DNA from: Terriglobia bacterium
Lineage (GTDB): Bacteria; Acidobacteriota; Terriglobia; JAIQFV01
NCBI GenBank assembly: GCA_020073085.1
Contig: JAIQFV010000016.1
Span: 1 to 64,000 of the forward strand
Direction: 5' to 3'
DNA length: 64,000 nt
How positions within the stretch are numbered: position 1 is the first letter of the stretch; each line of letters opens with the position of its first letter. The notes below the pieces were generated by a model that worked only from the letters and a program-made list of their open reading frames with translations, ran no database searches and was not told the DNA's origin. A program made the position numbers and the translations under genes. Positions 38,369-47,482 of the stretch are shown here, piece by piece.

Positions 38369-38644
38369 GAGTATCCTCGAATTCGCGGATAAATAGAGAT
38401 TGATGCCTCGCCGTGATTATATTCAAATTCACCCGTTTTGCATAAGAAATGTGTTTGACGAGAATCCTCGGATCTCGCCTCAGAGGATCCCTTGTGATCT
38501 GAGAGGGGTGGTACAGTCTTAGGGCCCAAACTTCTTGACTCACTTTCCCAATCAGCTTAGACTCACCGCAATTTTGCGGGATTTGAGAGCGCGAACACCA
38601 AGACGACTGTCGCTGGCCATTAATCTCTCCAAGGAGTTCTTCGT

Positions 38645-40192
38645 TTGGGGCTCAGGCCGCTTGATTTTTTTGTCATCCTAATTTACCTCGTCGGCATTAC
38701 CCTTTTTGGCGCCCGCTTTCGAAAGAAACAAAAATCCATCAAAGACTACTTCCTCGGGGGCAAGACGGTTCCCTGGTGGGCCATCTGCCTCTCCATCGTC
38801 GCCACCGAGACCTCCACCTTGACGGTGATCAGTACGCCGGGGATCGCCTACGGCGGGAATCTGGCGTTCATTCAGCTCGTGTTTGGCTATGTCATCGCGC
38901 GTTTCATCATTTCCCTCCTCTTTATCCCGCAGTATTACAAGGGCGAACTCTACACCGCGTATGAACTGATGCGGCGCCGCTTCGGACATCGGATTAAAAA
39001 CTACACCGCCTCCATTTTCCTGATCATGCGCGGACTGGCGGAAGGGGTCCGGGTCTTTGCCATCTCCATCGTTGTCAATATTGCCCTCACTTCCCTTTTT
39101 GACCGCTTCGCCCTGAAGCATGGTGACGTCTGGTCAATCATCATCATCACGCTTCTGACGCTTTTCTACACATTTGAAGGCGGCATGACCGCCGTCATAT
39201 GGACTGACGTCATTCAGCTCTGCATTTACATCGGGGGAACGCTGATCGCTTTCGCAATGATCTGGCATCGCATTCCGGGTGGCCTGTCCGAGATCGTGTC
39301 GATGGCGGGATCGAAGCTTTCTTTCCTGGACTTCACGTTCTCTCTGACGAAGACCTATACGTTCTGGGCCGGGATTTTTGGCGGGACCTTCCTTACCATG
39401 GCGAGTCATGGGACCGATCAATTGATCGTCCAGCGGTTGCTGACGGCGCGCAACGAACACGACAGCAAAAAAGCGCTCATCACCAGCGGGTTCGTAGTGC
39501 TCTTCCAATTCTCGCTGTTTCTCTTTATCGGAGTGATGCTGTGGGTCTTCTACCAGAAATTTCCTACGACCCTGGCCTTCAAAACCAACGATTACATCTT
39601 CCCCACTTTTGTCATCACCCAGCTCCCCACCGGCGTCTCGGGCATTATTGTCGCGGCCATCCTTGCAGCCGCGATGGCGAATCTTTCGAGCTCCTTTAAT
39701 TCATTGGCTTCGACGACTCTGATGGATTTCTACAAGCCCTTGTTCCGGCCGGAGGCGAGTGACGCGCATTACCTCCGACTCTCGCGCTGGTTGACGGTGG
39801 TGTGGGGGCTGATTCTGATTGGCATCGCCGTGCTGGCCCGTCAGTGGGGGTCGGTGTTGGAAGTGGGATTGACCATCGCCTCGGTGACGTATGGAGCACT
39901 GCTCGGGATCTTCCTGATGGGCGTGCTCACGCGAAGCGCGAATGAGCGCGGTGGCATGATTGGAATGACCGCGAGCCTGATCACCATGGTCGCAATCCAG
40001 TTTTTTCCAAGATGGGCGCCCGCATGGAACGAGTGGGCTGGGACCGGATGGCTCCGGATCGCACCCTCCCACATTGTGAAGATCGGGTGGCCGTGGTACA
40101 CGCTGATCGGAACGGCAGTCACCTTTGCCCTGGGAATGTTTTTCAGCAAGATCCTCAAACCCCGACAGTCAACCCCCTCTTCCCTACTGTGA
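38645..40192 (+). CDS. Sodium:solute symporter (SSS family)
   Basis: Inner-membrane Na+-coupled transporter of 515 residues with about 13 membrane segments. Signatures are YLVGITLFGARFRKKQKSIKDYFLGGKTVPWWAICLSIVATETSTLTVISTPG (SSS N-terminus), GGMTAVIWTDVIQL, TDQLIVQRLLTARNEHDSKKALI and the C-terminal AAAMANLSSSFNSLASTTLMDFY. The start is TTG at 38645, 8-9 nt after AAGGAG. The substrate cannot be assigned: members carry sugars, proline, pantothenate, sialic acid and others. An amino acid permease gene follows 71 bp later. Confidence 0.93.
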   Translation: MGLRPLDFFVILIYLVGITLFGARFRKKQKSIKDYFLGGKTVPWWAICLSIVATETSTLTVISTPGIAYGGNLAFIQLVFGYVIARFIISLLFIPQYYKGELYTAYELMRRRFGHRIKNYTASIFLIMRGLAEGVRVFAISIVVNIALTSLFDRFALKHGDVWSIIIITLLTLFYTFEGGMTAVIWTDVIQLCIYIGGTLIAFAMIWHRIPGGLSEIVSMAGSKLSFLDFTFSLTKTYTFWAGIFGGTFLTMASHGTDQLIVQRLLTARNEHDSKKALITSGFVVLFQFSLFLFIGVMLWVFYQKFPTTLAFKTNDYIFPTFVITQLPTGVSGIIVAAILAAAMANLSSSFNSLASTTLMDFYKPLFRPEASDAHYLRLSRWLTVVWGLILIGIAVLARQWGSVLEVGLTIASVTYGALLGIFLMGVLTRSANERGGMIGMTASLITMVAIQFFPRWAPAWNEWAGTGWLRIAPSHIVKIGWPWYTLIGTAVTFALGMFFSKILKPRQSTPSSLL

Positions 40193-40263
40193 TTGGCTGC
40201 TGATCTAGAGGTGGGCCGGGGCTGGTACCTTTTTCGAATTTAGGGCTGGAATCCACTGACCCC

Positions 40264-41649
40264 ATGATCTCTCCCGATGAGAAACTTGTTCGTGGCCTGA
40301 CCCTGATGGATGCCTCGTCGATCGTGATGGGTACCGTCATCGGGACCGGTATCTTCATTGTTCCCGCCTACATGGCACAGGCCGTAAGCACCCCTCTTCT
40401 AGTCTTTACCGTATGGATTTTCGCCGGATTCCTTTCGATGGCAGGTGCCTTGACCTATGCGGAACTCGGGGCGGCATTCCCGGCGGCCGGCGGGGAGTAT
40501 GTCTACATTCGTGAAGCCTACGGACCCTTGTTCGGATTCCTTTATGGGTGGACCTATTTCCTGGTCGGAAAGACGGGATCACTGGCAGCCCTGGCAACGG
40601 GTTTCGCCCTCTACTTCAGCGACCTGGTCCCGGTGAACACAATCTATTTCCGCTACGAATACAGCTTCTTCGGCCATCCCGCTGCTCTCACGTTGGGCCA
40701 CCAAGTCATGGTTGCCATTTGCGTGATTTGGTTTTTATCCCTGGTCAACGTGTTTGGGGTCGTGATCGGGGGCCGGCTGCAGAGCTTTCTCACTTCACTC
40801 AAGGTGGGAGTCATTTTGCTTCTCGTCGTGCTGGGACTGGTGATGGGACGCGGATCCATGTCCCACTTCTCCTCTCATCTCACTCCCCTCGCCCAAACCG
40901 GACTGCTGAGCCTTTTCGGCGTCGCCATGGTCAAGGCACTCTGGGCATACGATGGATGGAACAATGTCAACATGGTCGCCGGCGAAATCAAGGACCCCCA
41001 ACGCAATCTCCCGCTGGCGCTGATCTATGGGACCGGCGGCGTCATGCTTCTTTACCTGCTGGCCAATTTGATGTACTTCTACGCTCTTCCCCTCGACCGT
41101 CTGGCTGCTTCTCCACGAGTGGCCTCAGAGGCTGCTCGTACCTTCCTCGGGAACGCCGGAGGGACGTTTGTAGTGGTGGCCGTCCTGATCTCGTCCTTCG
41201 CGGCCATTAATGGCTCCCTTCTCTCGGGGGCGCGTATCTACTTCGCCATGGCCGAAGACGAATTGTTCTTCGCCCGGGCTGCCAAAGTTCATCCCAAATA
41301 CCGGACCCCGGTTTTCTCTATCCTTGTGCAGGCGACTTGGGCTTCCCTTCTGACCCTCACGGGAACTTACGACCAGTTACTAACCTACGTCATCTTCGGT
41401 GAGTGGATACTTTACGCCCTCGGAACGACGAGCGTGTTCATCCTTCGGAAGAAGTATCCTGGCCTTCCTCGCCCGTATAAGACTTGGGGGTATCCATTCG
41501 TTCCCCTCCTCTTCGTCCTGGTTGCCCTGTTCTTATTAATAAACACCGTCATGACAGATGCCAAGGACTCTCTTATGGGGCTTTTTTTGATTTCCCTCGG
41601 CCTGCCCGCATTCTGGTATTGGAGGCGAAAACGAACGGCGAGATCTTAG
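40264..41649 (+). CDS. APC family amino acid permease
   Basis: Inner-membrane amino acid/polyamine/organocation transporter, 461 residues, about 12 membrane segments. SIVMGTVIGTGIFIVPAYMAQAV is the unwound TM1 substrate site. ELGAAFPAAGGEYVYIREAYG and ALWAYDGWNNVNMVAGEIKDPQRNLP are typical of the LAT-type subgroup. Substrate is probably an amino acid. A glutamate/Cys-Gly-producing ggt lies upstream on the other strand, which would fit but proves nothing. Confidence 0.93.
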   Translation: MISPDEKLVRGLTLMDASSIVMGTVIGTGIFIVPAYMAQAVSTPLLVFTVWIFAGFLSMAGALTYAELGAAFPAAGGEYVYIREAYGPLFGFLYGWTYFLVGKTGSLAALATGFALYFSDLVPVNTIYFRYEYSFFGHPAALTLGHQVMVAICVIWFLSLVNVFGVVIGGRLQSFLTSLKVGVILLLVVLGLVMGRGSMSHFSSHLTPLAQTGLLSLFGVAMVKALWAYDGWNNVNMVAGEIKDPQRNLPLALIYGTGGVMLLYLLANLMYFYALPLDRLAASPRVASEAARTFLGNAGGTFVVVAVLISSFAAINGSLLSGARIYFAMAEDELFFARAAKVHPKYRTPVFSILVQATWASLLTLTGTYDQLLTYVIFGEWILYALGTTSVFILRKKYPGLPRPYKTWGYPFVPLLFVLVALFLLINTVMTDAKDSLMGLFLISLGLPAFWYWRRKRTARS

Positions 41650-41693
41650 AACAAGTTAAATGAAGTGAATATTCGCGACCAGTCAGCATAGAT

Positions 41694-41723
41694 CTTGACG
41701 TGAACGTCAAGGTTGGGTATCAT
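41694..41723 (+). promoter_or_regulatory. Promoter with operator-like palindrome before the small secreted protein
   Basis: TTGACG (41695-41700), 17 bp, TATCAT (41718-41723) form a sigma70-type promoter. A perfect 8-bp inverted repeat, CTTGACGT-GA-ACGTCAAG (41694-41711), covers the -35 box and half of the spacer, as a repressor operator would. The start of transcription would be near 41730, with the ATG at 41776 after GGAGGAG. Confidence 0.55.
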
Positions 41724-41775
41724 CTTTGGGATCGAATGCAAACCAACTTGAACTTTAATCGATGGAGGAGTGTTT

Positions 41776-42111
41776 ATGACACGACGCTTGAGTAGTATCC
41801 TTCTGGTTCTTGCCCTTGTGCTTAGCGCTTCAATGCTTTACGCAGCGGACGCCAGCTGGACTGGTACCATCAGCGATTCACACTGCGGCGCGATGCATGC
41901 CAAGGCCAGCAAGGCCGCTGAGACCTGCGTGGAGAAGTGCATCAAGGGCGGTAATTCCTATGTGTTCGTCAATGGCGCTGACAGTAAAGTTTTTAAACTG
42001 GATCCTGCCGATAAGGCAAAGGGTCTGGGCGGTCACGAAGTAAAGGTTACGGGGACTCTGGATGGCGACACCATCCATGTGACATCAATCCAAGCATCCG
42101 GGAAGATGTAG
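41776..42111 (+). CDS. Small secreted Cys/His-containing protein
   Basis: Unnamed 111-residue exported protein. A clean signal peptide (LSSILLVLALVLSASMLYA, cleaved near ADA) is followed by about 90 residues with the pattern SDSHCGAMHAKASKAAETCVEKCIKGG, that is Cys, His and two more Cys in a compact stretch. This could bind a metal or form disulphides. The rest (SKVFKLDPADKAKGLGGHEVKVTGTLDGDTIHVTSI) resembles a small OB-like barrel. Related short periplasmic proteins are frequent in Acidobacteriota, function unknown. The ATG at 41776 is 5 nt after GGAGGAG; a GTG two codons earlier is less likely. It has its own promoter and terminator, so it is a single-gene unit. Confidence 0.82.
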   Translation: MTRRLSSILLVLALVLSASMLYAADASWTGTISDSHCGAMHAKASKAAETCVEKCIKGGNSYVFVNGADSKVFKLDPADKAKGLGGHEVKVTGTLDGDTIHVTSIQASGKM

Positions 42112-42142
42112 CCAGAGGCCACACCCTTCACCGACGCTCATC

Positions 42143-42175
42143 AAAAAGCACTCCATCCAATGGAGTGCTTTTTTT
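42143..42175. terminator. Strong bidirectional intrinsic terminator
   Basis: Stem AAAGCACTCCAT (42145-42156), loop CCA, and ATGGAGTGCTTT (42160-42171) give 12 perfect base pairs followed by a run of seven T. A run of A on the other side gives the same signal on the minus strand. It lies between convergent units, the small secreted protein gene and truB, and can end both. Confidence 0.93.
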
Positions 42176-42227
42176 GTGGCTGAAAGAGCGTGACTCCCTC
42201 TCGAATTAAGGTGACCCGGGATCTTCT

Positions 42228-43178
42228 TTACGCGGGCGAGAGGATGACCTTCGGTTTTATCTCCCACAGGTCATCCATGGTTTTGGACTGGTCAATCATC
42301 CCCATTCCAATGAGGACATCTGGTCCGCTTAACAATCTGACCCAGTTTGGAGCAGGGGAGGAGGTGAGGATTAACACTTCGCTTGAGACCTCCATTCTTT
42401 TAACGCGGAAAGACATGCCGTGTTTGACTCGGTCGAGATCCTCATCGGGAACACCTACCGAAGCCATCCCAGGCAAGAGCATGTTGATAGGTATCAAATA
42501 GTCCATCCAATCAACTTGGGAGAAATCACCTTGCGCTTCCTTCTTCAGAAGATTGAAGTCCAGTGCTTTTGCCAGGGTAAATTCCCCACTGGCGAGTCTT
42601 CTCAGCGACGTGAGGTGGGCACCACAACCCAGCTTCAACCCCATTTCATGGGCCAGCGAACGGACGTATGTGCCCCCTGAACACTCCACTTCGAACTCCG
42701 CCTCCGCGGCGGAGACTAACGATAAGTCCAATCTGAAGATCTCGACCTGAATGGGCTTGAGTTCAACCGGCTGGTTTTTTCTTGCCAGTTTATGGGAAGA
42801 AATACCCCCGATCTTCTTGGCTGAAAACGCCGGCGGAGTTTGCTGGATGGGGCCGACAAACTGTCTCCGCACGATCTCCAGGTCAATCGCTGAAATTGAG
42901 ACAGCCCTTGCCTCCGAAGTGGGGCGGCCATCCGAGTCGTAAGTGGAGGTCGAGAAACCGAAGCGGATGGTTCCGCAGTAGCTCTTCCTCGACCCCAAAT
43001 AGAACTGTTGAAGTCGAGTGGCCTTCCCCAAGGCGACGGGAAGAACCCCGGTGGCCATGGGGTCCAGGGTTCCAAAGTGCCCGACCCGGGCGTGGCCTGT
43101 GATTTTACGCACCCGGGCGACGACATCGTGGGATGTGACTCCTGGGGTCTTATCAATTACAACGACGCCATCGATCAT
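42228..43178 (-). CDS. truB: tRNA pseudouridine(55) synthase
   Basis: Makes pseudouridine 55 in the T-loop of tRNAs, 316 residues. The start at 43178 (MIDGVVVIDKTPGVTSHDVV) is the family N-terminus; the longer frame adds 51 junk residues. The catalytic aspartate is in HFGTLDPMATGVLPVALGKAT. QTPPAFSAKKIGG and CSGGTYVRSLAHEMG are further signatures. It is the last gene of the rimP-nusA-infB-DUF503-rbfA-truB operon, although 304 bp separate it from rbfA. Confidence 0.96.
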   Translation of the reverse strand: MIDGVVVIDKTPGVTSHDVVARVRKITGHARVGHFGTLDPMATGVLPVALGKATRLQQFYLGSRKSYCGTIRFGFSTSTYDSDGRPTSEARAVSISAIDLEIVRRQFVGPIQQTPPAFSAKKIGGISSHKLARKNQPVELKPIQVEIFRLDLSLVSAAEAEFEVECSGGTYVRSLAHEMGLKLGCGAHLTSLRRLASGEFTLAKALDFNLLKKEAQGDFSQVDWMDYLIPINMLLPGMASVGVPDEDLDRVKHGMSFRVKRMEVSSEVLILTSSPAPNWVRLLSGPDVLIGMGMIDQSKTMDDLWEIKPKVILSPA

Positions 43179-43482
43179 GATTTTTCTAAGTTGAGACCCG
43201 AACTCCGTTGCGGGGAAAAATGACAGGGGGTCGGCAGAGCGCCGGATCGGGCCTGCGGAAGAATGAATGAATCGGTTGGGGTGATGCCATACCGTTCTTT
43301 TCAACGGGGCGCGATGTTTTTCCTGCGGCAAACGGTGGTCTTCAGAATCGAGGTTAAGTGTGACCGGGATGACTCGGCTGCGTCCACCCGCGAAGATCGG
43401 TTACCACGGATGACAAGACTTCGGCTCGCCTCGCTCAGGGTTTTGATTATGACACGACGACACCCGACGTTCGATGGATTCC
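43179..43482. other. Gap between rbfA and truB
   Basis: About 300 bp without a gene or clear signal inside an otherwise tight operon. It may contain a separate truB promoter, but none was recognised. Confidence 0.4.
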
Positions 43483-43863
43483 CTACTTTTCATTCTCCTC
43501 TTCATCGGCGTCGGATGATTTCTTCAGTTGCTGGATGACATCCTCAATGTGGGCGCCATATTCAACCGACTCATCATACTCGAATGCGATTTCCGGCGTG
43601 TAACGGAGCTTCAATTGGTGCCCCAACTCCCGTCGAATAAACCCCGCCGCCGCATGCAAACCCTCGAGGGTCTTCTTCTTCGCTTCCTCCCCGCCAAACA
43701 CACTGACATAGATCCGCGCAAAACGGAGGTCGGGCGACATTTTCACTCCGGTCACTGTCGTGAAACCGATGCGCGGATCGTGCAATTGCCGCAGCAGCAA
43801 TTCTCCGACGGCCATTCTGACCTGGTCAGCCACTTGTTCCGGTCGTCGTGAGGGTTCCTTCAT
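43483..43863 (-). CDS. rbfA: 30S ribosome-binding factor A
   Basis: KH-type factor that helps mature the 17S rRNA 5' end of the 30S subunit and supports growth in the cold. It has 126 residues. The sequence RRPEQVADQVRMAVGELLLRQLHDPRIGFTTVTGVKMSPDLRFARIYVSVFG is diagnostic, and the LKLRYTPEIAFEYDESVEYGAHIEDVIQQL end is normal. The acidic tail is short. It lies 193 bp after the DUF503 gene in the translation operon. Confidence 0.95.
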   Translation of the reverse strand: MKEPSRRPEQVADQVRMAVGELLLRQLHDPRIGFTTVTGVKMSPDLRFARIYVSVFGGEEAKKKTLEGLHAAAGFIRRELGHQLKLRYTPEIAFEYDESVEYGAHIEDVIQQLKKSSDADEEENEK

Positions 43864-44056
43864 TGCCGTCCTCGAAACTCAGAATCGACACCCTGATTTC
43901 TTCCGAAAGCCCTTTTCAATTAAAATATACAGCCCCGTCTCCATGGCAGGAGCAGCGACGGGATTTCTTGAATCCTCCGGTCAGCCGCCCGCCCTGAGAA
44001 AGTGAGCCCTTCTTCCGTCCAGGTCACCTGCGGGCAGAAGCTTTGTGGGCGCCAGG

Positions 44057-44338
44057 CTACATGAATTCCCGGTGAAATTCATAATCATTTCCGGCCAGTA
44101 TTCTCCCCGCTTCTCGTTCCATCGCACTCATCATTTGTTCCAGAAGGACATGATCTGAATTGACGGTCACCACAGCGACATGGGAAATTTGCCATAAGTC
44201 ATTGGCATCCACCTCAGCCACCGAACAGTTGAACTTCGCCCGGAGCCGATCCTTGAGTTGGCGCACCACCTCACGCTTATCTTTCAATGATTGTGCGTAC
44301 GGGAGGTGGATGTCGATGGTGAGAAGTGCGATTTCCAT
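44057..44338 (-). CDS. DUF503 (YlxP-like) protein
   Basis: A 93-residue protein, MEIALLTIDIHLPYAQSLKDKREVVRQLKDRLRAKFNCSVAEVDANDLWQ, matching the DUF503/YlxP family with a ferredoxin-like fold. It commonly stands between infB and rbfA, as here, and is thought to act in ribosome or translation functions, but the exact role is not settled. The residue pattern SLKDKR and the acidic ends are typical. Confidence 0.92.
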   Translation of the reverse strand: MEIALLTIDIHLPYAQSLKDKREVVRQLKDRLRAKFNCSVAEVDANDLWQISHVAVVTVNSDHVLLEQMMSAMEREAGRILAGNDYEFHREFM

Positions 44339-44456
44339 GGGGTGTGGAGGGGATCCCGTGCCAGTCCACGCTGCCGCGGCTCCGGGTGACGAAGAGCCTT
44401 TCTACCGTGCGCGCTGCAACCCGGGACTCCGGTCTCCTAAAACACCCGGGGCCCGG

Positions 44457-47354
44457 TCACACGGCTTCGGCGGCCACGCGCTCACTGACAAAGGCTTCGA
44501 TCACATCCCCTTGCTTGATGTCACTGAAGTTCTGAAGGGCGATTCCGCATTCAAAACCCAATTTCACCTCGCTGACGTCATCCTTGAACCGCCGCAGGGA
44601 GGAGACATGGCCCTCGTAAATCACGACGTTGTCGCGAAGCAACCGCACCTCGCTGTTGCGCGCGATCCTCCCATCCTGGATGTACGATCCAGCCACCGTC
44701 CCCACCTTGGGAATGCGGAACGTTTCGCGAACCTCCGCACGTCCGAGGTAGACCTCGCGGAATTTTGCTTCCAACAGACCGGTCATGGCCTTTCGGATTT
44801 CGTCGCTGATCTCGTAGATAATGGTATGCAACCGAATGTCGACCTTTTCCTGCTCCGCCAATTCCAGCGCCTTGCGTTCGGGCCGGACATTGAAGCCGAT
44901 GATGATTGCGTTGGAGGCGGAAGCCAGCAAGACGTCGGTCTCCGTGATGGCGCCCACGCCGCTGTGCAACACCTTGACCTTGACCTTGTCGTTGGAAAGC
45001 TTTTGCACCATGTCAGCGACCACCTCGACGGAACCTTGGACGTCGGCCTTCAAGATGATCGGAAGTTCCTTGATGGCGCCTGTCGCCAGTTGATCATGGA
45101 GTTGATCCAGGGTCAACCGTGAGGACTTGGCGAGGGCGGCTTCGCGCAGCTTGGTCTGCCGGAAGGTTCCAATCTGTCGAGCTTTCATGGTATCGGCGAG
45201 GACCTGGAATTTGTCGCCCGCCTGCGGCACGCCTTCGAGGCCGAGCACCTCCGAGGGGGTGGCCGGTCCGGCCTCCACAAGCGGCTGTCCTTTGTAATCG
45301 AACATGGCCCGCACTTTCCCGTACCAGGCTCCCACGATGAACGAATCCCCAACATGCAGTGTCCCGTTTTGTACGAGGACGGTAGCCACCGCGCCCCGAC
45401 CCCGATCCAGTTTGGCTTCGAGAACGGTGCCGGCGGCAGGACTGTCCGAGTCCGCCTTCAGTTCGGCCAAGTCAGCGACCAGCAGGATCATTTCAAGCAG
45501 CAGGTCGATATTGGTGTGCTGTTTGGCCGAAACCTCCACGGTGACCGTTTTCCCGCCCCATTCTTCCGGCATCAAGTCCAATTCCGTGAGTTGCTTCTTC
45601 ACTCGTTCCGGCAACGCATTCGGCTTATCCACCTTGTTAATAGCAACGATGATAGGGACCTTGGCCGCTCGGGCGTGGTCGATGGCCTCGCGGGTCTGTT
45701 GCATGATGCCATCGTCCGCGGCGACCACTAGGACCACAATATCGGTGACACTGGCGCCGCGGGCTCGCATAAGGGTAAAGGCCTCGTGGCCCGGCGTGTC
45801 CAGGAAGGTGATCCTTCGGCCCTTGATTTCGACTTGGTAGGCCCCGATGTGCTGGGTGATTCCGCCGGCCTCGCCCTCGGTCACGCTGGTCTTGCGGATG
45901 GCATCCAAAAGAGAGGTCTTTCCATGATCGACGTGTCCCATGACCGTCACCACCGGGGCGCGCGGCGCCAGGTGTTCGGGAGAGGGGGCGGCCACCGTTT
46001 CCATGATCGCTTCTTCTTCGAAGCTGACGACCTTCGCTTCAGCGTTGAATTCCTTGGCAAGGTCGACGGCCAGTTGCGCATCCAGGGTCTGATTGATGGT
46101 CACGAAAACTCCCTTTTCCAGGAGTTTCTTGATCAGATCCTTTCCTTTGACATCAAGCTTTTCGCTCAAGTATTTCAGGGTGACGCCTTCGGCGATTGTG
46201 ATGGTCCGAAACTCACGCGGAACAGGGGGTTCTGCGGCCCTCTGCTGGGGTCTCAACCGCTTCAGCAATTCCTCGGCAGGATCGTGACGATCTCGACGTG
46301 TGGTTCCCCGCGGAGGCATTCCAGGTCGGCCTCGCCGCTGCCCAACCGGTGTCGTGGCGGGCACGGCGACGTTGGTTCCCGGCGAAGTTCTCGGGTGGGG
46401 CGTATAAATCGGCCTTTGCAAACCGGGTTGTCCGGTTGACTGCGGGGACAGCCTCTTGGTCGGATGAAGTGCTTTGGTCAGATCCAGACTCCTCGAAGGA
46501 GTGGACGGTCGCGCGTGAGGGGCCTGATGAGAGGCTCCGCGATCGCGGGGTTGATGAGGGGGTGCGTGTTTGGGGGCCGTCGCGCTCGCCGGCTTACCCA
46601 TCGCCACTTTGCGCAATTCCGCTAAGGAGGTGGCGCGTGATGGTCTCGGGGGGTGAGGAACCGCGGCAGCGGGGGCGGGCAGAATCGGGGAAGGGGGTGG
46701 TTCCTGAGCCGCCACCCTGGCCGCAACCTGGGGAGGCGCCGGCGGATGGACGGCGGGGGGAACCCGCACCGGCTTCGGTTCTGCTGGCTTTGCCACAGGC
46801 AGCACCTCAGCCGGGACATGGGCTGGCATGGGCGGCGCAGGGATTTCAGGAGCTTCAGGGACTACAGCTGCCACCGGTTCCGGCGCAGGTGCCACGGCTT
46901 CAGCGGCCACCTCTTCCTTCTTGGCCTTTTTCGCTTTTGCTGCGTGGGCCGCCTTCTCTTTTTCCTCTTGAGCGTGCTTCTTTGCAGCCGCCTTTTCCTC
47001 TTCCTTGGATTTCTTCTCTGATTCCTTGCGGGTCTTATCTTCCTCTTTTTTCAACCGCGCTGCTTCGACGCGCTCTTTCTTGCGGACTTCAGCCCGTGCC
47101 GCCTTCTCTACCCGGGTCTTCTCCTCATCCTGTTGTTCCTTTTCTTCGCGCGCCTTGCGGTTGGCAAAGTACGTCTCGCGCGCTTCCGGCTTCAATTTGA
47201 AATAGCGGTCGAGGAACTTCTCCACCTCGTCGCGTTCCAGATGACTCGATGAAGTTTTTCCCCGGATCCCCAGCGCATTAAGTCTGGTTACAATCTCAGC
47301 GGCTCGCTTGATGCCAAGATCCTGCGCCAGGTCATAAATTCGAAATTGCGGCAT
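44457..47354 (-). CDS. infB: Translation initiation factor IF-2
   Basis: GTPase that brings fMet-tRNA to the 30S subunit and joins the subunits. It has 965 residues: N-terminal IF2N domain ([30 protein letters not shown]), a long Lys/Glu/Ala-rich helix (about 70-160) and a Pro/Ala-rich linker (about 160-370), then a second IF2N ([23 protein letters not shown]), the G domain with [16 protein letters not shown] and NKVD, and beta-barrel domains to the C-terminus. AAGGAG lies just before the ATG. The low-complexity linker gives long open frames on the opposite strand that are not genes. Confidence 0.98.
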   Translation of the reverse strand: MPQFRIYDLAQDLGIKRAAEIVTRLNALGIRGKTSSSHLERDEVEKFLDRYFKLKPEARETYFANRKAREEKEQQDEEKTRVEKAARAEVRKKERVEAARLKKEEDKTRKESEKKSKEEEKAAAKKHAQEEKEKAAHAAKAKKAKKEEVAAEAVAPAPEPVAAVVPEAPEIPAPPMPAHVPAEVLPVAKPAEPKPVRVPPAVHPPAPPQVAARVAAQEPPPSPILPAPAAAVPHPPRPSRATSLAELRKVAMGKPASATAPKHAPPHQPRDRGASHQAPHARPSTPSRSLDLTKALHPTKRLSPQSTGQPGLQRPIYTPHPRTSPGTNVAVPATTPVGQRRGRPGMPPRGTTRRDRHDPAEELLKRLRPQQRAAEPPVPREFRTITIAEGVTLKYLSEKLDVKGKDLIKKLLEKGVFVTINQTLDAQLAVDLAKEFNAEAKVVSFEEEAIMETVAAPSPEHLAPRAPVVTVMGHVDHGKTSLLDAIRKTSVTEGEAGGITQHIGAYQVEIKGRRITFLDTPGHEAFTLMRARGASVTDIVVLVVAADDGIMQQTREAIDHARAAKVPIIVAINKVDKPNALPERVKKQLTELDLMPEEWGGKTVTVEVSAKQHTNIDLLLEMILLVADLAELKADSDSPAAGTVLEAKLDRGRGAVATVLVQNGTLHVGDSFIVGAWYGKVRAMFDYKGQPLVEAGPATPSEVLGLEGVPQAGDKFQVLADTMKARQIGTFRQTKLREAALAKSSRLTLDQLHDQLATGAIKELPIILKADVQGSVEVVADMVQKLSNDKVKVKVLHSGVGAITETDVLLASASNAIIIGFNVRPERKALELAEQEKVDIRLHTIIYEISDEIRKAMTGLLEAKFREVYLGRAEVRETFRIPKVGTVAGSYIQDGRIARNSEVRLLRDNVVIYEGHVSSLRRFKDDVSEVKLGFECGIALQNFSDIKQGDVIEAFVSERVAAEAV

Positions 47355-47482
47355 TCAAAAACTCCTTCGAGATGAGCGGATCAGTATTATAATCCGCTCG
47401 CATTGGTTCCTGAAAACAAATTCGAGGCCTGCCGAAATTCAACGCGCATTTCACCCAGGATGTTCCCGTTGAGTCCAATGGA

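Noticed and set aside
45786-47200. Long plus-strand frames opposite infB (for example 45786-46439, 46298-47200)
   Set aside because: Shadows of the low-complexity IF-2 linker; infB is certain on the minus strand.
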